Source: Clostridia bacterium
GTDB taxonomy: Bacteria; Bacillota; Clostridia; Oscillospirales; CAG-272
Direction of reading: 5' to 3'
Assembly (NCBI GenBank): GCA_017395885.1
Contig: JAFQNM010000062.1
Location: forward strand, 1 to 5,962
Length of the DNA: 5,962 nucleotides
Positions 1 to 4,982 of this stretch are shown here, piece after piece. The notes beneath the pieces are model-generated. The model saw only the letters and a program-made list of their open reading frames with translations. It searched no databases and was not told the DNA's origin. Position numbers and translations under genes: made by a program. Numbering within the stretch: position 1 is the stretch's first letter; every line of letters begins with the position of its first letter.

Positions 1-928
1 ACTGGAGACAGAAGAATCTGTATGCAAGGGGATCGTAGCCCTTGGATTCGAGGAGGGAAACGGTGAGAAACTCGCCGCTGGACTTGCTCATCTTTCCGGA
101 GTTTGTATTAAGGTGGAGAACGTGCATCCACCAGTTGCACCACTTGTGGCCGAGGTAAGCCTCAGACTGAGCGATCTCGTTTGTGTGGTGGGGGAAAGCG
201 TTATCAATACCGCCGCAGTGAATATCAAGGTACTCACCGAGGTGCTTCATAGAGATGCAGGAGCACTCGATGTGCCAGCCGGGGTAGCCTACTCCCCAGG
301 GGCTGTTCCACTTAAGCTCCTGGTCGTCGAACTTGGATTTTGTGAACCAGAGAACAAAGTCTGCCTTGTTTCTCTTGTTGTCGTCCTTTTCAACGCCCTC
401 TCTGACGCCGTCCTGAAGGTCCTCCTCCTCAAAGTTGTGGAAGACGTAGTACTGCTCAAGCTTTGAGGTATCGAAATAGATATTTCCGCCTGCCTCGTAG
501 GCGTAGTCCTTTTCGATGAGCTTCTTTATCACCTTGATAAACTCGCCGATGCACTGAGTTGCGGGGGCAACGACCTCAGGCTTTCTGATATTCAGCTTTT
601 TGCAGTCCTCGAAGAAGGCATCGGTATAAAACTTTGCGATCTCCATAACGGTCTTTTTCTCGCGCTTTGCTCCTTTGAGCATCTTGTCCTCACCCTCGTC
701 GGCATCGCTTGTAAGGTGGCCAACGTCGGTGATATTCATAACACGCTTTACCTCATAGCCCGAGTAGCGCAGATATCTGTCCAGGATATCCTCCATAATA
801 TATGTGCGGAGGTTGCCGATATGAGCAAAATGGTAAACGGTGGGGCCGCAGGTATACATAGATACCTTGCCGGGCTCGTTAGGAACGAATTCGTCCTTCT
901 GATGAGTGAGGGTGTTGTAAAGCTTCAT
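1..928 (-). CDS. cysS: Cysteinyl-tRNA synthetase, N-terminal 309 residues (runs off the window)
   Basis: Class I aminoacyl-tRNA synthetase that activates cysteine with ATP and attaches it to tRNA-Cys in the cytoplasm. Translating from ATG at 928 gives the family signatures in order: CGPTVY with C27, the HIGH-type motif HIGN at 36-39, WHIEC at 218-222, FPHH at 245-248 followed by NEIAQSEA, and KMSKS at 279-283. The zinc ligands known from E. coli CysRS correspond to C27, C222, H247 and E251, and all are present. The family is usually about 460 residues, so roughly the last 150 (part of the tRNA-binding region) lie beyond base 1. The start is supported by AAGGA at 941-945, 12 bases upstream and overlapping the end of the CPBP gene. 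Only 8 bases separate the two genes, so they are probably co-transcribed. Slightly odd are HCGGIDNAFPHHTNE, where most CysRS have GGxDLxFPHHENE, and LNTNSG before KMSKS. Identification is near certain. Confidence 0.98.
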   Translation of the reverse strand, partial: MKLYNTLTHQKDEFVPNEPGKVSMYTCGPTVYHFAHIGNLRTYIMEDILDRYLRYSGYEVKRVMNITDVGHLTSDADEGEDKMLKGAKREKKTVMEIAKFYTDAFFEDCKKLNIRKPEVVAPATQCIGEFIKVIKKLIEKDYAYEAGGNIYFDTSKLEQYYVFHNFEEEDLQDGVREGVEKDDNKRNKADFVLWFTKSKFDDQELKWNSPWGVGYPGWHIECSCISMKHLGEYLDIHCGGIDNAFPHHTNEIAQSEAYLGHKWCNWWMHVLHLNTNSGKMSKSSGEFLTVSLLESKGYDPLAYRFFCLQ

Positions 929-936
929 GATCTTTA

Positions 937-1887
937 TTATTCCTTAATGATATTTAAACTTTTTTGGGGGATCTTTTTTGAAAAGAACACAAATATTAGA
1001 ATTATCAGCGAGATACCCAGAGCAAAAACGGCAAGGGCAACGTAGGGCGTTAGTCCTCTGAAGGGTAGCTGATTAAGCAGTAGGGTAGAGCCGTTGAAAA
1101 ATGCGTGCATTATAATCGGTGCAAGGATGGAATCGTATTTTTCATAGATAAGAGTGAGGAGGATGCCAAGCAGAGCAGTATATATAAACTGCTCAACATC
1201 TCCGTGGGCCGCACCGAAAATGAGAGAGGAGAGAAAAACCGCAAAGCCTGTGGGCATTGCCTCCTTCATAGTATTATATATGAGGCCTCTGAAGAGTATC
1301 TCCTCTGTAAATCCTGTAACAAGTGCAACGTTCAGCAGCTGCAGCACAACGCCTGAGCTTTCAAATATTGCATTGGTAGAGGGATCTGTTCTGACAGCGC
1401 CGCTAAAGAAGATCAGATAAACAAGTGCCACAGCAACGCTGGTTACTATCTGAGCGGTAACGCCCAGAGCGGCACAGGCGCAAAGACCTTTTGCAGAGGC
1501 AGACCTCAGGCGGATCGCCTTGGCAAAGCTTTTTTTGCGAAGGCAGAAGAAGATAATGTAGCCTGAGATAGTAAGGATGCCTGAAACGATTCCGATCTCG
1601 TTGATATGATCTCTGTAGCCTGAATACTCTATCAGTCCCTCATAGATCAGAGATGGGGAGAAGCCTGCTCTGCCGACAACGGCAGAAAGGGCAAAAAGGC
1701 TGATGGTGGCATACTGCATAAAAACGAAGAATGCATAGTAGCCGAAGGCAGCAAGGAGAGAGAGAAAGAAGGCGGCAAGAGGCGAACGCTCGGCAAGGCT
1801 TCTTCCGCAGGAGGAGCAAAAGCGTGCGCCGGGCTGGTTTTCAAAGCCGCAATCCTTGCAGATACAGGGAGCGGGATTACTGTTCAT
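937..1887 (-). CDS. Zinc-ribbon CPBP-family intramembrane metalloprotease (CAAX-protease-like)
   Basis: A 316-residue polytopic membrane protein. Residues 10-27 form a zinc ribbon (C10-x2-C13-x10-C24-x2-C27). Hydrophobic segments lie near 37-72, 99-115, 135-162, 180-195, 212-226, 232-248, 252-262 and 281-302. The three CPBP/ABI motifs are intact: E195-E196-x3-R200 (EEILFR), F224-x3-H228 and H261-x3-N265 (HAFFN), so an active metal-dependent intramembrane peptidase is plausible. The family includes Rce1-type CAAX proteases and bacteriocin-immunity proteins; the substrate here is unknown. The open frame extends upstream to 2163, but that part lies inside cysE. I chose ATG 1887 because the zinc ribbon starts there and the overlap with the cysE stop is only 11 bases. 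GAGGAA occurs about 18 bases upstream, too far for a standard site, so translational coupling to cysE is likely. It sits between cysE and cysS, but a link to cysteine metabolism is not shown. Confidence 0.93.
   Translation of the reverse strand: MNSNPAPCICKDCGFENQPGARFCSSCGRSLAERSPLAAFFLSLLAAFGYYAFFVFMQYATISLFALSAVVGRAGFSPSLIYEGLIEYSGYRDHINEIGIVSGILTISGYIIFFCLRKKSFAKAIRLRSASAKGLCACAALGVTAQIVTSVAVALVYLIFFSGAVRTDPSTNAIFESSGVVLQLLNVALVTGFTEEILFRGLIYNTMKEAMPTGFAVFLSSLIFGAAHGDVEQFIYTALLGILLTLIYEKYDSILAPIIMHAFFNGSTLLLNQLPFRGLTPYVALAVFALGISLIILIFVFFSKKIPQKSLNIIKE
941..945 (-). promoter_or_regulatory. Ribosome binding site of cysS
   Basis: AAGGA on the minus strand lies 12 bases before the cysS ATG and straddles the last sense codons of the CPBP gene, whose TAA is at 937-939. 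Translation of the two genes may therefore be coupled. The spacing is a little long. Confidence 0.5.
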
Positions 1888-2632
1888 TTTCTGCGGTCTC
1901 GTTCTTTTCCTCAAGAGCCTTGAGCTTTTTTTCCAAAGCCAGCATTCTGCGGTTAACGTTGCAGAGCTCCTGAGAAACAGGGTCGGGAATATGAACCTGG
2001 TCAAGGTCAATGGGATCGACCTTGCGGCCCTCTCTTCGAACGATATGAGCGGGAATGCCCACAGCGGTGCAGTTTTCGGGAACAGGGCCGAGAACAACGG
2101 CGCCTGCTGCAATCTTTGAACCGTCACCAACGGTGAAGTTGCCGAGCACCTTTGCGCCAGCACCTACCATAACGTTGTTTCCAAGGGTAGGATGTCTCTT
2201 GCCCGTATCCTTACCGGTACCGCCGAGGGTAACTCCCTGATAAAGGGTGCAGTTATCTCCTATAATGGTGGTCTCACCGATAACAACTCCGCTGCCATGG
2301 TCAATAAAGAGGCCCTTTCCTATCTGAGCACCGGGGTGGATCTCGATACCGGTCAGAAATCTGGCAGACTGAGAGATAAAGCGGGCAGAGGTATAGTGCT
2401 CGCCCTCATAAAGCTTATGGGCGATCCTGTATGCCATAATTGCGTGAAAGCCGGAGTAGAGCATAGCCGCCTCTGTTCTGCTTTTAACGGCAGGGTCTCT
2501 TTCGCAAATGGCGTCAATATCCTCCTTTGCTTCACGGGCAAAGGATCTCACGGGCTCGGGCACCAGCTTTTTGGCCGAGTCCTTTATCTTGTTAATATTC
2601 TTTTTATCGAGCTTGATCTTTATTTCAAACAT
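1877..2632 (-). CDS. cysE: Serine O-acetyltransferase
   Basis: Transfers acetyl from acetyl-CoA to L-serine, giving O-acetylserine, the substrate of cysteine synthase; cytoplasmic. The 251 residues show the short N-terminal helical domain (about 34-95, with KEDIDAICERDP and YSGFHAIMAYRIAH), then a left-handed beta-helix of hexapeptide repeats (about 97-195). Catalytic-site sequence IDHGSG carries D111 and H112, E97 of IEIHPGAQIG matches the acidic residue of Gram-positive enzymes, and GGTGKDTGKRHP (137-148) is the family signature. The C-terminal tail (225-250) is rich in K/E with heptad-like leucines and could form a coiled coil. Compared with Bacillus CysE there are about 30 extra N-terminal residues, lysine rich. 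ATG 2632 is the only good start: an in-frame TGA lies two codons upstream and no internal ATG precedes the conserved domain. There is no Shine-Dalgarno; the leader is very AT rich. The stop overlaps the next gene by 11 bases. No feedback site can be read directly. Confidence 0.98.
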   Translation of the reverse strand: MFEIKIKLDKKNINKIKDSAKKLVPEPVRSFAREAKEDIDAICERDPAVKSRTEAAMLYSGFHAIMAYRIAHKLYEGEHYTSARFISQSARFLTGIEIHPGAQIGKGLFIDHGSGVVIGETTIIGDNCTLYQGVTLGGTGKDTGKRHPTLGNNVMVGAGAKVLGNFTVGDGSKIAAGAVVLGPVPENCTAVGIPAHIVRREGRKVDPIDLDQVHIPDPVSQELCNVNRRMLALEKKLKALEEKNETAENEQ

Positions 2633-2669
2633 AATTCAATAAATAAAAAATAGAGTAGGGCGGAGCGGT
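2633..2669 (-). other. AT-rich spacer before cysE
   Basis: These 37 bases separate the small membrane protein gene from cysE. The half next to cysE is almost pure A/T (TTTTTTATTTATTGAATT on the minus strand) and lacks any purine-rich ribosome binding site. There is no room for a T-box leader. It may be an unstructured initiation region or contain an internal start of transcription, but I see no convincing -35/-10 pair. Confidence 0.5.
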
Positions 2670-2864
2670 TTAAAGGCTTATCATATAAATGATAAGGGTA
2701 GCCGCAGAAAAGGCGATAATAAGGGATACCAGCACGGTGACCGCAATGGCAAGAATGAGAGCCAGGCGGGAGCGTGTGCGGTTCCACGTATGCCAGAAGA
2801 AAACGAATCCTGCAGCAACGAGAAGAGCAAGGGCTATAACGAAGAAGTATTCAATAGCTTTCAT
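2670..2864 (-). CDS. Small two-helix membrane protein, unrecognised
   Basis: Predicted 64-residue integral membrane protein with hydrophobic segments at about 5-24 and 34-61, joined by a short basic loop (WHTWNRTRSR, 24-33). By the positive-inside rule the loop is cytoplasmic and both ends face outward. I do not recognise a family and assign no function. The open frame begins at 2942, but the upstream part lies inside the lipoprotein gene. ATG 2864 is preferred because it shares one base with the stop of the lipoprotein gene (TAATG) and is preceded by AGGGAG at 10 bases. That arrangement argues that the gene is real and translationally coupled to the lipoprotein; the products may act together at the membrane. 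The doubt is its short length and lack of a recognisable signature. Confidence 0.78.
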   Translation of the reverse strand: MKAIEYFFVIALALLVAAGFVFFWHTWNRTRSRLALILAIAVTVLVSLIIAFSAATLIIYMISL

Positions 2865-3460
2865 TATTGAGGATCTCCCTGTGATACAGTATATTCGCCT
2901 ACCTGCAGGAGCTTTCCGTTTTCCCATGCAAATTCCTTGCAAAGGATCTTTTCGGGGTCGGTATAATCCTGGCTTGTTATAAGCTTCTCCTCAGGAAATA
3001 CAGTGAGCTCGTAGAGAGATGAAAGCTCGTGAGAAAGAACGAAGCTTTCCTCCTCGGTGTCCCAGAGCCAGGCCATGCCCTGAAGGTTTTCCGTAGTAAC
3101 GGAGCAAGGGATATAAAGGTCCTGATAACCGTCGAAATTCATATCCTGAAAGAGGCCGTAGCTGAAGGCATATTCAAAGTCGAGGCTGGCATAATACTCT
3201 CCCTTAAGGGGGAAGAGTATCTGCTGAACGGTTTTTTCCTCGGTGTTGCAGATATCGAGAACTGCGCTGCCGTCCTCAATAAGGAAGAAATAAGCGGTGA
3301 GCTTAGAGCCGTCCACCGTGACCCGGCCAAGCATATTTTCTTTTGTATGGAACACCTTGTAGCTTGGCTTGCAGGCAAAGAGAAAGGCTGTGGCCAGCAT
3401 CAGAGCGGTAATACAGAAAATGATTCTGAGAGAGGTCCTTGTCATAGATCTGACGTTCAT
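2864..3460 (-). CDS. Putative lipoprotein with calcium-loop-like motif, function unknown
   Basis: A 198-residue protein with a type II signal peptide: arginines at 4, 8 and 12, a hydrophobic core at about 13-28, and lipobox L27-F28-A29-C30. It is therefore probably exported, lipidated at C30 and anchored to the outer face of the membrane. The mature part is acidic and likely mostly beta. At 106-114 it has D-x-N-x-D-G-x-x-D (DMNFDGYQD), which resembles calcium-binding loops of EF-hand-like, dockerin and FG-GAP repeats, followed by LYIPCS and a WLWD segment (131-134). Similar loops occur in uncharacterised lipoproteins of Gram-positive gut bacteria; I cannot name a family. Three more cysteines (71, 119, 174) could matter if exported. 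ATG 3460 is supported by a strong GAAAGGAG nine bases away. The gene lies 31 bases after the MORN gene and overlaps the next start by one base, so co-expression is likely. Confidence 0.87.
   Translation of the reverse strand: MNVRSMTRTSLRIIFCITALMLATAFLFACKPSYKVFHTKENMLGRVTVDGSKLTAYFFLIEDGSAVLDICNTEEKTVQQILFPLKGEYYASLDFEYAFSYGLFQDMNFDGYQDLYIPCSVTTENLQGMAWLWDTEEESFVLSHELSSLYELTVFPEEKLITSQDYTDPEKILCKEFAWENGKLLQVGEYTVSQGDPQ
2875..2880 (-). promoter_or_regulatory. Ribosome binding site deciding the start of the 64-residue membrane protein
   Basis: AGGGAG on the minus strand lies 10 bases before ATG 2864, inside the last codons of the lipoprotein gene. It supports this start over the upstream ATGs in the same frame. 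Confidence 0.6.
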
Positions 3461-3469
3461 TGTTCCGGG

Positions 3470-3477
3470 CTCCTTTC
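3470..3477 (-). promoter_or_regulatory. Strong ribosome binding site of the lipoprotein gene
   Basis: GAAAGGAG on the minus strand lies 9 bases before ATG 3460. It is the best Shine-Dalgarno in the window and fixes the lipoprotein start at the first Met of its signal peptide. Confidence 0.75.
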
Positions 3478-3491
3478 TTAGAGCTTAGGCT

Positions 3492-4358
3492 TCAGGCTGC
3501 AGGTGCAGTATCCGAGCTATGGTCGTCCACCCTGACGGGGAGACCGTCCTCAAAATAGCCTGTATAGGTTCTGCCGTCTGTCCACGTATATGTTCCCTGA
3601 CCCCAGGGTGTATTGTTACGGAATTCGCCGGTGTAGACCTCGCCGTTAGCATACTTATAGATGCCGTTGCCGCTTTTCATATCGTCGGCAAACTCGCCCT
3701 CGTAAATGCTACCGTCGCTGTAGGTGTAAACGCCGCTTCCGTGCTTGAGGTTGTTTTTATAGGTGCCCACGTAGCTTGCACCGTCCACAGAGGTGAAGGT
3801 GCCCTCTCCGTGCTTCATTCCGTCGAGAAAATCACCTGTATATTTTGAGCCGTCGCTATAGGTATAGGTGCCCTTTCCGCTGCGCTTACCGGCAGAGAAG
3901 GAGCCCTCGTAGCGGTCGCCGCTCGTAAGGGTGAGAACGCCCTCGCCGCTCGGCTTGTCAGCAATAAAGGTGCCCTCGTAAACGTCGCCGTTTGAGTAGG
4001 TGAGCTTGCCCTTGCCGTGCTTGACAAGGTCCTGCATCTCGCCCTCGTAAACGTCGCCGTTTGAATATTCAATGGTACCGTTTTCGCTATTGACGGTAGC
4101 GGTCAGTCCCTTGACCTCGTCGTTGCCGCTGTAGGAAATGCGGCCGGACTTAGGGTAGCCGCTCGTATCCGTGATGCCCACGAATTTAACGGAAAAGCCG
4201 TCCTGAAAGTTATACTTCACGTATCTGATGCCGCAGAGATAGAGCACTGTCAGAAGGAGTATAACGGCGAGAAGAGCACAAACTGCCGTAATGATAATGT
4301 TGGTACGGGCAGAGAGGCTGTTTTTCATTTTTCTTTTTTTAACGTTAACGTCTGCCAT
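3492..4358 (-). CDS. Membrane-anchored MORN-repeat protein
   Basis: A 288-residue protein. Residues 1-18 are basic (VKKRKMKNSLSAR), a single membrane helix spans about 20-42, a linker of about 55 residues follows, and MORN repeats fill 104-276. The repeats begin at tyrosines 104, 127, 150, 173, 196, 219, 242 and 265, exactly 23 residues apart, with the pattern Y(E/T/V)G.(F/M/Y)...(K).G.G.(Y/L)TYS(D/N)G. That makes seven full units and a partial eighth, ending in a short acidic, Ala-rich tail. The basic N-terminus predicts a cytoplasmic end with the repeats outside the cell, an uncleaved type II anchor. MORN repeats form extended beta-hairpin rods and act as scaffolds or membrane/protein binding surfaces; the partner here is unknown. 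ATG 4358 has AAAGGA 12 bases upstream; ATG 4328 is a weaker alternative. It sits between the 190-residue membrane protein (46-base gap) and the lipoprotein (31-base gap), suggesting a shared envelope role. Confidence 0.95.
   Translation of the reverse strand: MADVNVKKRKMKNSLSARTNIIITAVCALLAVILLLTVLYLCGIRYVKYNFQDGFSVKFVGITDTSGYPKSGRISYSGNDEVKGLTATVNSENGTIEYSNGDVYEGEMQDLVKHGKGKLTYSNGDVYEGTFIADKPSGEGVLTLTSGDRYEGSFSAGKRSGKGTYTYSDGSKYTGDFLDGMKHGEGTFTSVDGASYVGTYKNNLKHGSGVYTYSDGSIYEGEFADDMKSGNGIYKYANGEVYTGEFRNNTPWGQGTYTWTDGRTYTGYFEDGLPVRVDDHSSDTAPAA
3567..4049 (-). repeat. Tandem 69-base repeat encoding seven MORN units
   Basis: Seven consecutive 69-base units, each encoding 23 residues, with no insertion or deletion between units. 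Conservation reaches the DNA level: a 24-base stretch starting at 3972 recurs identically at 4041, exactly one unit away, and encodes the SNGDVYEG part of neighbouring units. A partial eighth unit continues to about 3531. Confidence 0.93.
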
Positions 4359-4404
4359 TGGGATGACCGTTCCTTTCTTTAAGAGTAGGGGAAGCCGTAT
4401 CCGG
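4359..4404 (-). other. 46-base spacer before the MORN gene
   Basis: The longest gap between genes in the window. It holds the AAAGGA ribosome binding site and the nonamer CCCTACTCT (4382-4390), which also occurs in the spacer before cysE (2652-2660). I see no hairpin followed by a T run, and no clear promoter. Confidence 0.5.
4371..4376 (-). promoter_or_regulatory. Ribosome binding site of the MORN gene
   Basis: AAAGGA on the minus strand lies 12 bases before ATG 4358. The surrounding leader (CTCTTAAAGAAAGGA) resembles that of the lipoprotein gene (CTCTAAGAAAGGAG). Confidence 0.5.
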
Positions 4405-4977
4405 TCAGAGCTTTTTGTAAGCGCTTATCATAGTATCAATAAGCTCAAGCAGCTTAGGGAGACAAAGGGAAATACCCACAGCGCAGGCAATGAAAAGCAC
4501 AGCAAAGATAAAAGCTGCAATAATAGAGGATGGCTTGGCCTCAAACCTCACCTGAGCGGTGGGGCGAGAGTCCTCGGGGAGGTAGAAAAGCGCCTTTGAA
4601 AGATCGATGCGAGAAGGGATATCCTCAGAGCGGAAGAATTTGTAAACGGAATTGAAGAATCCCTTTTTCGATTCAATCCTGCACTCATCCTCGTTGGCTA
4701 TGAGAATATACTTTCTCAAAGGCTGACCGTCCTTGAGACTCCTTCTGACAGCGGAGGATGCCTTTATGCCAAGGTCTGCAAGGGTAACGGCAGTCTCACC
4801 TGAGTTATTCTTCCCAACGGAGAGTGCCTTAACTATCCTTCCTGCAGAATATCTGGAGAAGGCGTAGAAAATAACGCCTATGGCCAGACCAATGCATATT
4901 GCAAAGACGATCACCGTAAGAGAAACGGAGGAATTATCAAGGGCAAAATTAGTGTAATACGTTTTAAGATCAAACAT
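4405..4977 (-). CDS. Two-helix membrane protein with a cytoplasmic middle domain, unrecognised
   Basis: A 190-residue protein. A strong membrane helix spans about 18-40 and a second about 152-175; between them is a soluble, basic domain of about 110 residues (41-150). Basic residues directly after the first helix (SRYSAGRIVKAL) and before the second place this domain in the cytoplasm, with both ends outside. Segments such as RKYILIANEDECRIESKKG (88-106) and ALFYLPEDSRPTAQVRFE (129-146) look like strands of a small beta-rich domain. No catalytic motif is evident and I do not recognise the family. ATG 4977 is only 5 bases after the serS stop, so it is almost surely on the serS message. The upstream sequence has only weak purine runs (AAGAAAG about 14 bases away), so translation may depend on ribosomes ending serS. 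It precedes the MORN gene and may belong to the same envelope group. Confidence 0.87.
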   Translation of the reverse strand: MFDLKTYYTNFALDNSSVSLTVIVFAICIGLAIGVIFYAFSRYSAGRIVKALSVGKNNSGETAVTLADLGIKASSAVRRSLKDGQPLRKYILIANEDECRIESKKGFFNSVYKFFRSEDIPSRIDLSKALFYLPEDSRPTAQVRFEAKPSSIIAAFIFAVLFIACAVGISLCLPKLLELIDTMISAYKKL

Positions 4978-4982
4978 TTTGA

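Noticed and set aside
113..466. Plus-strand open frame of 117 codons
   Set aside because: It is antisense to the zinc-site and FPHH region of cysS; the hydrophobic look comes from the reverse complement.
716..1045. Plus-strand open frame of 109 codons across the CPBP/cysS junction
   Set aside because: It spans the ends of two well-supported minus-strand genes and has no motif of its own.
1888..2163. Longer 408-residue version of the CPBP protein
   Set aside because: The extra 92 residues are an alternate frame of cysE without membrane or family similarity. The zinc ribbon begins right after ATG 1887.
2192..2653. Plus-strand open frame of 153 codons
   Set aside because: It lies antisense within cysE, whose hexapeptide and active-site signatures are clear. 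The plus frame shows no recognisable motif.
2680..2685. TATGAT as a -10 box for a cysE promoter
   Set aside because: No acceptable -35 hexamer is found 16-18 bases upstream, and there is no extended -10 TG.
2677..2696. Inverted repeat CTTATCAT/ATGATAAG with a four-base loop at the end of the small membrane protein gene
   Set aside because: The stem is AT rich and the nearest T run on the minus strand is about 25 bases further on, so it does not make a convincing terminator. It also lies in coding sequence.
3029..3481. Plus-strand open frame of 150 codons
   Set aside because: It is antisense to the lipoprotein gene, which has a strong ribosome binding site and lipobox. Treated as a shadow.
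4334..4350. A7 run next to a TTAACGTTAA palindrome at the 5' end of the MORN gene, as a frameshift or operator site
   Set aside because: The run encodes lysines of the basic N-terminus and is not in the phase of a classic slippery heptamer. The palindrome is inside the coding sequence and short.
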